Shown here: in pieces, positions 1-8,649 of the stretch
How the letters are laid out: each line of letters opens with the position of its first letter
How positions within the stretch are numbered: the stretch's first letter is position 1
DNA from: JBAZLV01 sp964586075
GTDB lineage: Bacteria > Nitrospirota > UBA9217
Direction: 5' to 3'
Assembly: GCA_964586075.1 (NCBI GenBank)
Contig: CAZPGZ010000003.1
Location: 1 to 64,000 of the forward strand
DNA: 64,000 nucleotides
Position numbers and translations under genes: made by a program
The notes under the pieces: model-generated
The model's database searches: none
Told to the model about the DNA's origin: nothing
Seen by the model: only the letters and a program-made list of their open reading frames with translations

Positions 1-62
1 TCAGCACAACGCTGCCTCGTGCTCATTCTATCGGCATTCCAAACGAAAACTTAAGGAATATT

Positions 63-356
63 ATGAATACAAATATGACATGCATCAAAGATGTTCCATG
101 TATACTGTTTCGTCACGCGGCATATGCCTTTGCTATGCATATCTGCGGAAGCTGCGGGGTTCGTAAAACAGGATTGTTCTCCAGCTGGTTTAATCGGGCA
201 TGCAATTCATGCGTGTATGCAGGATTGTTTTGCCTTGACGTCCTTTTGAGATTGCCCTATCATTATCTACATATTGTGGTGACAAAAGGCAGTGCATATT
301 CATCGGATTATTCAAAGCTTGTGTACGCCGAAACCGGTTGCACGCCATATAAATGA
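63..356 (+). CDS. doubtful 97-residue ORF, Cys-rich
   Basis: An open frame preceded by AAGGA six bases before the ATG. The product is Cys-rich, has no domain I recognise and no signal peptide, and its composition looks like translated non-coding DNA. It lies between the window edge and the PP2C gene. It may be spurious; I list it only because of the plausible ribosome binding site and the lack of any competing gene in positions 1-407. Confidence 0.15.
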   Translation: MNTNMTCIKDVPCILFRHAAYAFAMHICGSCGVRKTGLFSSWFNRACNSCVYAGLFCLDVLLRLPYHYLHIVVTKGSAYSSDYSKLVYAETGCTPYK

Positions 357-407
357 CATTGTGCAACCAGCCTTGGATGTAGGTGCTAAGAACCTTCGGG
401 AGGCTTC

Positions 408-1166
408 ATGAACGTAGTTTCCTTTGGCGGCACTGATCAGGGCAAAAGAAGAAGCAATAATGAAGATGCTTACCTGCAGAATGACGGGCTGCTTCTCTAT
501 GCTGTCGCAGACGGAATCGGCGGTAATGCAGGCGGCGAAGTGGCAAGCCGTATTGCCGTTGAAACGGTTGAAGAGACGATGGCAACCATCCTTCGAAACG
601 AGAGTACAGTTCCTCCATCGACCGCCATTAGTGATGTTGACTCACAGTTGTCCTTGTTGCAGCAAACAATTACTCTAGCAAATCAGAAAATCCTCAGGAG
701 CAGTTTTCAGCATCCCGCCCTTTCAGGTATGGGGACGACGCTCACCGTTGCTTTTTTCGGAAAGAGTAACCTCCTTATCGCAAACATCGGCGACAGCCGG
801 GCATATCTCTTCCGGTCAGGGACACTGAATCAGTTGACTGCGGATCACTCCTTTGTGGCGGAGCGTGTAGCGGCCGGTCTGTTGACACCTCAAGAGGCAA
901 AACTGAGTCCCTATCGTCATGTGATCACGCGGGCGTTGGGAATAGACGACGTGGTTCAGGTCGACATCACGAAGCACGCACTGCAGCGGGATGACCTGAT
1001 TCTGCTTTGCACAGACGGACTGACGGAAATGCTTGAGGATTCAGAGATACAAGATATTCTCTCTGCATCGCAGGATACGGTTGTGCAAGAGCTGCTGGCT
1101 GCTGCGAACGATCGGGGCGGTGTGGACAATATCACAACAGTGGTTGTCAGGGTAAAAGAAGTTTGA
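408..1166 (+). CDS. PP2C-family serine/threonine protein phosphatase
   Basis: A 252-residue single-domain cytoplasmic phosphatase of the bacterial PrpC/Stp type, which removes phosphate from Ser/Thr using two metal ions. The metal-binding and core motifs are in the usual order: an N-terminal RSNNEDA, VADGIGGNAGG, GMGTTLT, ANIGDSRAYL, LLCTDGLTE and a C-terminal GGVDNIT. The Asp residues of the second, fourth, fifth and sixth motifs are the expected metal ligands. Length matches the family (about 240-250). The start is set by GGGAGG a few bases upstream of the ATG. No partner Ser/Thr kinase lies in the window, so its substrate is unknown. It converges with the RNA methyltransferase gene. Confidence 0.93.
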   Translation: MNVVSFGGTDQGKRRSNNEDAYLQNDGLLLYAVADGIGGNAGGEVASRIAVETVEETMATILRNESTVPPSTAISDVDSQLSLLQQTITLANQKILRSSFQHPALSGMGTTLTVAFFGKSNLLIANIGDSRAYLFRSGTLNQLTADHSFVAERVAAGLLTPQEAKLSPYRHVITRALGIDDVVQVDITKHALQRDDLILLCTDGLTEMLEDSEIQDILSASQDTVVQELLAAANDRGGVDNITTVVVRVKEV

Positions 1167-1257
1167 TGTCTTGTGCAGATAATGTATGAATGCGGTATTT
1201 TCTATTTCATAAGCCGCAGCACGGCACATTTTCTGTGGCCGATTCCTGCTTTTTGAC

Positions 1258-2547
1258 CTACCGCTCTCGTATCATCTCTGCAACGCATTCGATATGATAG
1301 GTATAAGGAAACATGTCAATAGGCTGAAGACGGTTGAGCCTGAAACCGAAAAGATGGAAGTATTTTAGATCGCGCGCGAGCGTGGATGGATTGCACGATA
1401 CATAGATGATCTTCTGCGGCACAAACGCAAGGATGCGTTCGAGCGTTTTTAGCGTTGCACCGGCACGGGGCGGGTCAAGCACGACGACATCAGTCTTCAT
1501 TTTCCTCTGGAGCAGCATTTTAAGCCCTTTTTGCATATCGTCAGCGATGAACTCAGTATTTTTAAGACCGTTTAATTCGGCGTTTGCGACAGCATCCTCT
1601 ATAGCGGAGTAGCCTGATTCAATGCCGATTACGGACCCGGCCTTTTGGGCGATCGGCAGCGCGAAATTCCCGATGCCGCAATAGAGATCGAGCACCGTTT
1701 CGCTTCCGGACAGCCCGGCGAACTCCATGACCGTCCGGACCATATTGATGTTCTGTTCCCAGTTAACCTGAAAAAAATTTCCTTCCGTGGCGTGAAGCGT
1801 CAGTCCTTCAAGTTCAAGCATAAGGCGCTTTTCGCCGTGGACAAACGCTTTTTTCTTACGGGCAAAGCCGGTTATGCCGATCACTTGAGGCGCTATCCTG
1901 ACAAGATCGGCAAAGAATGATTCAGGAAATGAAAAAAATTCTTCGTCGCTGAACAAAAGAATGTGAACCTTTTCTTCAGGCGTTGCATTAATGTGGATTT
2001 CCCTGAGCGCTGGAAGTTGAAACGAGAGTGTTCGGACGGCATCCAGGGTTTTATTAATAATCGGATGGATGAGAAAGGCGTTTTTGACTTCAATCAAATT
2101 GTATGTTCCCTGCCGGAAAAAACCGATCTGCTGTTTTCCATCCACGGTCCGTACGTTGAACTGGGTGCGCAGACGGTAGTGTTCGGTGCGTGGTGAGGGG
2201 AGAATGGAACGTGGCTGCCTCGGCTCCATGCCCCCGATTCTCTTGAGGCTGTCCAGGAGGATGTTCTGTTTAAACTGCAGCTGGGCGGGATATGCAATAT
2301 GCGGCCAGGTCGCACCGGTGTACCGTTCTTCCGCGGTATGCGGTTGTAAAATCCGGTCTTTCGACGGAGTGAGAACGTTCAGGAGGTCCGCCTCAAAGAT
2401 CCCTTTTCTTTTTCTGCGGACGGCAATAGTGACGCGCTCGCCCGGCAAAACGCCTGGGACAAAAACCGCCTGGCCTGTTTGGAGACGGCCCAAACCGCTG
2501 CCGCCATATACAAGCTTCTCAATAAGGATTTCCGTCTGTTCATTCAT
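1258..2547 (-). CDS. rlmD: TrmA/RumA-type RNA uracil-5-methyltransferase without Fe-S cysteines
   Basis: A 429-residue SAM-dependent RNA (uracil-5-)-methyltransferase, probably acting on 23S rRNA. An N-terminal TRAM domain (about residues 1-55) precedes the central region and a Rossmann domain with VLDLYCGIGNF for SAM binding, VVLDPPRAG, and the catalytic-Cys motif YVSCNPSTLARDL; DMFPYTYHIE closes the family signature. The four cysteines that hold a [4Fe-4S] cluster in RumA/RlmD are absent: the protein has only three Cys, in the SAM, catalytic and C-terminal motifs. The ATG overlaps the stop of the receiver gene (ATGA), implying translational coupling at the end of the galT operon. RlmD versus another TrmA paralogue (RlmC, TrmA) cannot be settled by eye. 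Confidence 0.85.
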   Translation of the reverse strand: MNEQTEILIEKLVYGGSGLGRLQTGQAVFVPGVLPGERVTIAVRRKRKGIFEADLLNVLTPSKDRILQPHTAEERYTGATWPHIAYPAQLQFKQNILLDSLKRIGGMEPRQPRSILPSPRTEHYRLRTQFNVRTVDGKQQIGFFRQGTYNLIEVKNAFLIHPIINKTLDAVRTLSFQLPALREIHINATPEEKVHILLFSDEEFFSFPESFFADLVRIAPQVIGITGFARKKKAFVHGEKRLMLELEGLTLHATEGNFFQVNWEQNINMVRTVMEFAGLSGSETVLDLYCGIGNFALPIAQKAGSVIGIESGYSAIEDAVANAELNGLKNTEFIADDMQKGLKMLLQRKMKTDVVVLDPPRAGATLKTLERILAFVPQKIIYVSCNPSTLARDLKYFHLFGFRLNRLQPIDMFPYTYHIECVAEMIRER

Positions 2548-2894
2548 TTGAGTAACTTCTGCACCGTCTCGCGAAGTTGCGTCGTATCGGCGGATTTTAC
2601 AATATAGGCGTCTGAACTCCAGCTGCCGAAGTCCTGTTTATATTCTTCATACGCAGTGCAGATAATGATGGGGAGGTTGGGGTCCTTTTCCTTCATCCTG
2701 CGCAGCGTTTCTATGCCGTCCATGTCGGGCATGCGCATGTCAAGCGTGACGATGTCAAACTTTTCGGATGCCATTTTTTCGAGTGCCTGGGCGCCGTTCG
2801 AGACGGTTGTTACGGCGAGGCCCATTTCTTCAAATTCCACTTTGTAGAGTTCTCTGATATTTTCCTCATCATCGATAACGAGAATTTTTTTCAT
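2544..2894 (-). CDS. single-domain response regulator (CheY-like receiver)
   Basis: A 116-residue receiver domain without an output domain. Seen: acidic pair in LVIDDEEN, phospho-acceptor Asp in LDMRMPDMDG (about residue 52), Thr in ICTAY and Lys in IVKSA. It follows the GAF histidine kinase by 31 bases on the same strand, so the two probably form a phosphorelay pair, with the receiver either acting by protein contact or passing phosphate onward. GGAGGGACC precedes the ATG. Its stop overlaps the methyltransferase start. Confidence 0.93.
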   Translation of the reverse strand: MKKILVIDDEENIRELYKVEFEEMGLAVTTVSNGAQALEKMASEKFDIVTLDMRMPDMDGIETLRRMKEKDPNLPIIICTAYEEYKQDFGSWSSDAYIVKSADTTQLRETVQKLLK

Positions 2895-2925
2895 GGTCCC
2901 TCCTTGGATCTCATCACAGTGGATA

Positions 2926-5310
2926 TTATGTCTTTCGCTGCACGGAACACGGCAGCTTGAACGTAAAGACTGCTCCCCCGGTTTCGCTGTTGCGTATTTC
3001 GATTCGCCCCTTATGGGCTTTTATAATTCTGTTCGTAATCGGCAGGCCGAGCCCCGTGCCGCGGGGTTTCGTGGAATAGTAGGGGTTAAAAATATTATGC
3101 ATGACTTTCGTGGAAATTCCGGGCCCGGTATCCGCAATTTCGATGGCGGCTTCGCCGCTTTCAGGCACGAAAAAGGTCTTGACGGAAAGGGTGCCGCCAT
3201 GCTCCATGGCTTCTATCGCGTTTTTTATGACATTGATCAACGCCTGTTTCATTTGCTGCGTGTCTATCGTCAGGCACGGCAGTGAAAAGGAAAGATCATG
3301 GACGACACGGATACGACGTTGCGAAAATTCTAATTCGTACAGCATGAGAATATCCCGAATAATATCGTTAATGTTTGCCTCGGATGCCTGGAGCGATGCT
3401 TCTTTTATATAAGAAAGGTTGTCGTGAATTATCCCCTCAAGACGAGATACTTCACTGAGGATGATATCGATATACTTTTTGTCTTCACCTTGCTGCAGCT
3501 TTTGGGCAAGCCGTCTGGTAAATCCGCCGATGGAAACAAGAGGATTTCTGATTTCATGCGTAATTTCTGCGATCATGGCGCCGAGGGCGGCCATTTTTTC
3601 AGATTGGACGAGTTGCTCGTGCAGGGTCCGCATATCTTTATTCATTGTTTCGAGATTCGTGTGAATAATGGCATTTTCGATGGCAAGGGCCGCCTGATGG
3701 GCAAATAAGGTGAAAAAACGTATGTCGCCGTCGGTAATGGGCCTTCTGTTAAACATATTGTCTACCAGCATGATGCCGATGACCCTGTCCTTTGCCACGA
3801 GCGGGACAGTTGCGAAACTTTCCGCTTGGAGGGTTTCTCTGAGCTCTTTTGGAACGATGGGGTTTGAGCTTGCATCGAAGATATTATACGGGCGTTTATT
3901 GAGCGCGGTAAGCGCCAGAACACCTTCTTCAGGCGCCAGCGGGACACGGATGCTTCTCGCCAGGGTGTTGAGTGTAGATTCCCGGTGCTCGAAAAGTTCC
4001 CCGGTTTGAATCCATTCCAGAAGGTTTTTGTGTTTGGTCGTTACTTCGCTCCAGTCGCGGCCGGCTTCTTCCCATGTTGTCGGTCCGATGCCCATCATCC
4101 CCTGAAGGGTGTTGGTGCGTTCGTTTGTGAGGAGCAGGAGTGCTCGATTGAAGCCAAGGCCGCTGCCGCCCATCGTGGCCGCGGTCAGAATAATTCTGAG
4201 AAGTCGGTCCAGATTCAGCGTCGTGCTCATGGCCGTGCCGATATCATAAAGAATGGAAAGCTCCTGTGCCCGGTTCCGGGCTTCGATGGCTAGGATTTCC
4301 ATGCGCTCATACATGACGGCATTTTCGACTGCCGTGGCGGCTCCGGCTGCAACGGTGGTCAGAAACTGAAGGTCGGCTTGTTGAAAGGAACGTCCCGCCT
4401 GCTTGTTGTAAAGCGTGATAACCCCAAGTACCTTGTCCCGGAACAAAAGCGGTACGCTGATGACGGACACTTCATGTAAGCCGGTTGTATCCGGTAATGA
4501 AACATCTTTGGCTGCGTCCGGGATCAGAACGGATGCTTTTTCCCGTACGACCCGTTCAGCAACGGTGCTGCCTATTTTGGCGTCAAACATTGCTACAGCA
4601 TCTCCAATAATGCTGTAGGATGAAAACATCTTATGCGGCGGTATTTCCGGAAGATTCATGAGTCTGATGGTGCAGCCCTGGGCGCGGATCGATTCCGTAC
4701 TGTTTTTTGCAACGAGAGAAAGTATCTGGTCAAGATCAAGAGTGGATGTGAGCGCCATGCTGATCCGGTAAATAGTGGCGAGCTCGGTCAAGCGGTCCTG
4801 CACATTTTGAAAAAGTTGCGTGCTTCTGATAACGCCTGCCAACTGGTTTGCCGTGGTGGTGAGAAGGGTGATGTCGGATGTGGCAGGACTCCAGGCAGGA
4901 GCGGAGAGCACAAAAATCACGCCAAGGCAACGGTCTTCATCCAGAATCGGGGCGGCGGCAAGAGATTTAAATTTTTCAATTCCCGATATGGGAACATAGG
5001 AGAATCGGGTGTCGGAAAAAGGGTCTTCAAGCGCCAGCGGTACTCGCTGCTCCGCCACCCATCCCGCGATGCCGACGCCGATAGAGAATGTAATTTTACC
5101 CACGGCTTCCTGGTTCAGACCGGTTGCAGCCGCGAGCGTTAATGTTTTGCCCGCGCGGTCAACCAGAAATATGGAGGCGCCGTCCTTGTTCATTCCCTGC
5201 GCTACAACCTCGACAATCCGCTGGAGTTTCCTGGGAAGATCATCGGCAGAGTTCGATATCCGGCTTATGTCGCTCAGGATGCTCAGCTCTATTTTTTCTA
5301 TTGTTTCCAT
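2926..5310 (-). CDS. multi-GAF sensor histidine kinase
   Basis: A 794-residue cytoplasmic histidine kinase with no membrane segments. About three GAF domains (roughly residues 20-170, 185-335 and 350-540) are followed by a short coiled coil, a HisKA dimerisation domain with ITHEIRNPLVSIGGF (phospho-accepting His) and a HATPase_c domain with N-box NVIKNAIEAM, G1 DTGPGIS and G2 GTGLGLPI. The GAF domains should bind a small ligand or cofactor; which one is not visible. It starts 11 bases after glgA and precedes a lone receiver, so carbon-storage genes and a signalling pair share a transcript. Confidence 0.93.
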   Translation of the reverse strand: METIEKIELSILSDISRISNSADDLPRKLQRIVEVVAQGMNKDGASIFLVDRAGKTLTLAAATGLNQEAVGKITFSIGVGIAGWVAEQRVPLALEDPFSDTRFSYVPISGIEKFKSLAAAPILDEDRCLGVIFVLSAPAWSPATSDITLLTTTANQLAGVIRSTQLFQNVQDRLTELATIYRISMALTSTLDLDQILSLVAKNSTESIRAQGCTIRLMNLPEIPPHKMFSSYSIIGDAVAMFDAKIGSTVAERVVREKASVLIPDAAKDVSLPDTTGLHEVSVISVPLLFRDKVLGVITLYNKQAGRSFQQADLQFLTTVAAGAATAVENAVMYERMEILAIEARNRAQELSILYDIGTAMSTTLNLDRLLRIILTAATMGGSGLGFNRALLLLTNERTNTLQGMMGIGPTTWEEAGRDWSEVTTKHKNLLEWIQTGELFEHRESTLNTLARSIRVPLAPEEGVLALTALNKRPYNIFDASSNPIVPKELRETLQAESFATVPLVAKDRVIGIMLVDNMFNRRPITDGDIRFFTLFAHQAALAIENAIIHTNLETMNKDMRTLHEQLVQSEKMAALGAMIAEITHEIRNPLVSIGGFTRRLAQKLQQGEDKKYIDIILSEVSRLEGIIHDNLSYIKEASLQASEANINDIIRDILMLYELEFSQRRIRVVHDLSFSLPCLTIDTQQMKQALINVIKNAIEAMEHGGTLSVKTFFVPESGEAAIEIADTGPGISTKVMHNIFNPYYSTKPRGTGLGLPITNRIIKAHKGRIEIRNSETGGAVFTFKLPCSVQRKT

Positions 5311-5320
5311 AGCAGGGATA

Positions 5321-6769
5321 TCAATCAGATTTTTTTAATGCTTTTCGGTATATTTTTACATACTCCCGGGCCGAGTGCTCCCAGGAAAAGTCCTGCTTCA
5401 TGCCATTCTGGATCAGGCATTTCCACGCTTTCCGTTCCTGATACAGGGTGATGGCATGCTGAAGACAGCGCGCAAGAGCGGAGGCGGAATATTCTTCAAA
5501 CAACAAGCCGGTCCCCAACCCTGTTTTTGGATTATATGCTGCAATGGTGTCTGCCAATCCGCCCGTTTTGCGGACAACCGGAACGGTGCCGTAGCGCAGT
5601 GCGATCATTTGTCCGAGACCGCACGGTTCATACCGGGACGGCATAAGGAACATGTCGCATCCTGCATAAATATTTTTTGCCATCTGGTCGTTGTACTGCA
5701 GTATGATGCGCATCCGGTCCTGATAACGGCTGGCGGCCTCCGTCAGGAGGTCGTGATATTTTTTGTCACCGGTTCCGAGGATGATCATTTGTATGTTGCG
5801 CGTCATGATTTCCGGAAGAGCATCGACGAGAATATCAAGGCCCTTCTGATCAACGAGACGCGTGACCATGCCAAGACTGGGGACATTGGATTCAGGAAGC
5901 CCGACTGCAGCTTGCAACGTCTGTTTGCAATAGTGCTTTCCGGAAAGTCGTATCGGACTGAATGTCTTAGGAAGAGTTTGATCGTGGGCCGGATCATAAA
6001 CATGGTAATCAATTCCGTTTATAATTCCGTAAAGATCCACCGATCGCTTTGCCAGCACGCCTTCAAGGCCATAGCCGTATTCGGCTGTCTGAATTTCACG
6101 GCTATAGGTCTCACTGACCGTCGTGATAATGTCCGAGTATACAAGGCCCGCCTTGAGAAAATTGATTTTATCCCAGAACTCTATGCCCTCGGGAGTGAAG
6201 AGGTCCCATCCAAAACCGGTCAGGCGCAAGTCTTCTTTGGGGAAAAGGCCCTGATAGCCCAGGTTGTGCACTGTGAAGATCGATTTTGCGCGGCGCAATT
6301 CCTTGTTGCTCTGATAAATTTTTTTCAGGTAAAGCGGCGCGAGGGCGGACTGCCAGTCATTGCAGTGAATGACGTGGGGTGCGAAGTTCAGATTGCGGCA
6401 AAGCTCCGGTATCGCGCGGGAAAAAAAGATGAATCGTTCGGCATTGTCCGGGTAATCGGCGTTTGTCGTGCCGTAGAGTTCCGGACGATCATAGAAAATA
6501 TCCTTCCCGATAAAATAGACGATAACGTTTTTCCCAAGGGTTCCTTGAAAAACGTCGCAGCGCTCATTCCACGCACCGAGCGGCACGGAAAATGCCGCGA
6601 TATGCCGGAGCCCGAAGGCCGCAGGGTTTACCTGGCGGTAGCGCGGCATCACGACGCGAACATCGTGGCCGAGAGATGCAAGCGCTATCGGAAGGCTTCC
6701 GGCAACATCAGCGAGGCCGCCGGTTTTGGCAAAGGGCGTGACTTCTGATGCGGCAAAAAGAATTTTCAT
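5321..6769 (-). CDS. glgA: glycogen (starch) synthase, GT5 family
   Basis: A 482-residue ADP/UDP-glucose-dependent glucan synthase. The N-terminal MKILFAASEVTPFAKTGGLA carries the KTGGL nucleotide-sugar motif, HCNDWQSALAPLYLK is the classical HxxDW region, and the C-terminal Rossmann half has PSRYEPCGLGQMIALRYG and VRKTGGLADT. The frame is open 24 codons further upstream, but the ATG at 6769 gives the family N-terminus and overlaps the galT stop by four bases (ATGA), which fixes the start. It is the second gene of the galT operon. glgC, which makes the ADP-glucose donor, lies about 50 kb away. Confidence 0.95.
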   Translation of the reverse strand: MKILFAASEVTPFAKTGGLADVAGSLPIALASLGHDVRVVMPRYRQVNPAAFGLRHIAAFSVPLGAWNERCDVFQGTLGKNVIVYFIGKDIFYDRPELYGTTNADYPDNAERFIFFSRAIPELCRNLNFAPHVIHCNDWQSALAPLYLKKIYQSNKELRRAKSIFTVHNLGYQGLFPKEDLRLTGFGWDLFTPEGIEFWDKINFLKAGLVYSDIITTVSETYSREIQTAEYGYGLEGVLAKRSVDLYGIINGIDYHVYDPAHDQTLPKTFSPIRLSGKHYCKQTLQAAVGLPESNVPSLGMVTRLVDQKGLDILVDALPEIMTRNIQMIILGTGDKKYHDLLTEAASRYQDRMRIILQYNDQMAKNIYAGCDMFLMPSRYEPCGLGQMIALRYGTVPVVRKTGGLADTIAAYNPKTGLGTGLLFEEYSASALARCLQHAITLYQERKAWKCLIQNGMKQDFSWEHSAREYVKIYRKALKKSD

Positions 6770-7761
6770 AGCTTGATTTCCCGCAGGAACTTGGCAGTAT
6801 CCTCGGGTGGCGTGGGGTTTATATAAAAGCCCGATCCCCATTCAAATCCGGCAACGTTTGTAAGTTTGGGCATGATTTCGATATGCCAGTGGTAGTAATC
6901 ATTGCGCTCATCCCTGAAGGGGGATGTGTGGACTACATAATTATAAGGGGGATTCGAAAGAGCCCGGTCGTTTCTTCGCAGAATGTCCTGGAGCATCCCC
7001 GCTAGATCATGAAAGTCTTCGTTGGATGAATAGGAAAAACAGGAGACATGGTTTTTTGGGAGTATCCAGGTCTCAAACGGAAACCGGGGCGCATACGGCG
7101 CGAGCGCAACAAAACGTTGCGTCTCCGACACCATTCGCGTGCCTGCTTGCATTTCCTGCCGAATGATATCGCAGAAAATGCAGCGTTCTTTCATATCATA
7201 GTGCCGCTTGCTTCCGTCGATTTCGTCCTGCACCTGGATCGGGATAATAGGAAGGGCGATGAGTTGAGAGTGCGTGTGTTCAAGTGTGGCGCCCGCCAGA
7301 AGTCCTTCATTTTTGAAAATGAGGGTATACTGAAAGCGCTTGTCTCGTTTCAGGTCCTCCATGCGGTCGCGGTAGGCGCGGAACATGTCCTGGACAGCCT
7401 GTTGCGGCAGGGATGCCAGCGTGGCATCATGGTCGGGGCTTTCGATGATTACTTCGTGAGCGCCGATGCCGTTCATCTTGTCGAAGATGCCCTCTCCCTG
7501 TCTGTTTAAATCGCCTTCAACCTGGAGCGCCGGGAATTTGTTCGGTACGACGCGAAGCCTCCATCCAGGCCCGTTTGGCTGGCCGGAATCCCGATAGGCA
7601 AGCACCTCGTTCGGCGTCGTGCGTTCATTCCCAGCGTCGAAGGGGCAGAATCCGCCGGTTTTTTTCCCGCGCTGGTCGTGAAAATCCGTGGGACGTTTAC
7701 CGCGTTCGGATGAGATGATTACCCAGCGACCGGTAATGGGGTCTTTGCGTAGCTCTGGCAT
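6766..7761 (-). CDS. galT: galactose-1-phosphate (hexose-1-P) uridylyltransferase
   Basis: A 331-residue GalT-family enzyme of the HIT superfamily, which exchanges uridylyl groups between UDP-glucose and hexose-1-phosphate. Seen: N-terminal RKDPITGRWVIISSERG, the active-site HTHSQ (in TLEHTHSQLIALP), CIFCDII as metal-ligand region, and a C-terminal YHWHIEIMPK. AGAGGAG sits seven bases upstream of the ATG. It is the first gene of a five-gene minus-strand operon from the promoter at 7834-7862. With glgA next to it, a role in feeding or draining the sugar-nucleotide pool for glycogen is likely. Related bacterial proteins sometimes act as ADP-glucose phosphorylases, which cannot be excluded here. 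Confidence 0.92.
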   Translation of the reverse strand: MPELRKDPITGRWVIISSERGKRPTDFHDQRGKKTGGFCPFDAGNERTTPNEVLAYRDSGQPNGPGWRLRVVPNKFPALQVEGDLNRQGEGIFDKMNGIGAHEVIIESPDHDATLASLPQQAVQDMFRAYRDRMEDLKRDKRFQYTLIFKNEGLLAGATLEHTHSQLIALPIIPIQVQDEIDGSKRHYDMKERCIFCDIIRQEMQAGTRMVSETQRFVALAPYAPRFPFETWILPKNHVSCFSYSSNEDFHDLAGMLQDILRRNDRALSNPPYNYVVHTSPFRDERNDYYHWHIEIMPKLTNVAGFEWGSGFYINPTPPEDTAKFLREIKL

Positions 7762-7833
7762 ACATGCTCCTCTATTGCGGGCAGTGCAACAGCCGCATTT
7801 TTGTGAAAATGCTGAATATCCTACTCTGTTCGT

Positions 7834-7862
7834 ATTATATCCGTCCTGTATGGTGTTGTCAA
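7834..7862 (-). promoter_or_regulatory. consensus sigma-70 promoter for the galT operon
   Basis: On the minus strand, TTGACA (7862-7857), a 17-base spacer and TATAAT (7839-7834): a perfect match to both boxes at the optimal spacing. The expected transcript start is near 7827, leaving a leader of about 65 bases before galT. The -35 box overlaps the -35 box of the divergent promoter at 7856-7885. Confidence 0.85.
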
Positions 7863-7885
7863 AAAGACTCTTGGTATGTTATGAT
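7856..7885 (+). promoter_or_regulatory. extended -10 promoter for the DciA-like gene
   Basis: TTGTCA (7856-7861), 18-base spacer, TATGAT (7880-7885), with TG at the extended -10 position. The transcript should begin about 7891-7893, at or next to the ATG at 7894, which has no ribosome binding site, so the mRNA is probably leaderless. Confidence 0.7.
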
Positions 7886-7893
7886 GAAACGTT

Positions 7894-8358
7894 ATGGCGG
7901 GTAAAATAGACAAGCTTTCAGTAACGCTCGGGAAAATTCTGCGTGCCCGTGGTCTTGGCGGCCGTCTGCATGAATATCGCATCATAGAAAAATGGGAACA
8001 GATGGTAGGCACAGTGATTGCGCGGCATGCACAGCCCCACCTGATACGGGGGAAAAAACTCACGCTTGTCGTGGACAGCCCTGCCTGGATGCAGCAGCTT
8101 TCACTGCTCAGGCAGGAAATTATTGAAAAAGTGAATAAGAACCTTGGCAAGGACACGATACAAAGTATTATTTTGAAATTAGGTGAAATTACTTCGCCAC
8201 CGGTATCTCAAGAAAAATCATCAAAAAGCGGCAGCCTCACCCGGGAGGATGCCGCACAGATTGAAGCCTGTCTCCAGGGAATACGCGATCCTGATATTAG
8301 ACAGGCAATTCAGAAGGTAATGGAAAAAGATTTTTTGAACAGAAAAAACATTCTGTGA
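7894..8358 (+). CDS. DUF721/DciA-like protein
   Basis: A 154-residue protein with the DUF721 domain at residues 5-100: LGKILRARGL, IIEKWEQMVG, IARHAQP and LVVDSPAWMQQLSLLR. In many bacteria DciA loads the replicative helicase DnaB; short DUF721 proteins in other lineages are uncharacterised. The C-terminal 45 residues are a polar, probably flexible tail. It is alone on the plus strand, divergent from galT, with no Shine-Dalgarno sequence; the promoter position suggests leaderless translation. Function as a helicase loader is inferred from the family only. Confidence 0.8.
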   Translation: MAGKIDKLSVTLGKILRARGLGGRLHEYRIIEKWEQMVGTVIARHAQPHLIRGKKLTLVVDSPAWMQQLSLLRQEIIEKVNKNLGKDTIQSIILKLGEITSPPVSQEKSSKSGSLTREDAAQIEACLQGIRDPDIRQAIQKVMEKDFLNRKNIL

Positions 8359-8649
8359 TAGAGAAACAACGACAGAACGTTAGGGAGGCAACGATGTATA
8401 GTTGTTTTTGAGCGGCAATTTAGACCGGCCATAGAACATTTTAAAAACAGAGAAATACTGTTTTTTTTGTTGTTTTTTTATAAAGTTGTATGCTAAAATG
8501 AACTACAGAAAATTTTTATTGGTTTAGACTTTAAAAATATTGCCTGTTTTTATCTGCCGTCAATCATTGCACCGCTTTATGGTCCGTGCTTTCTTAGGGC
8601 TGAGGGCGACGCAAACAAACGATTACTACAAGCAAGGAGGGGAAACAAT
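8359..8649 (+). other. intergenic leader of the lactate permease gene
   Basis: AT-rich stretch with a T-rich run at 8461-8480 and a probable extended -10 box, TGCTAAAAT at 8491-8499, without a convincing -35. This would give a leader of about 140 bases ending in AAGGAGGGG just before the permease ATG. I see no ORF or RNA gene in it. Confidence 0.4.

Noticed and set aside
5375..6748. 457-codon plus-strand ORF opposite glgA
   Set aside because: GlgA on the minus strand has all family motifs and a coupled start; the antisense frame is a codon-bias shadow with no recognisable domain.
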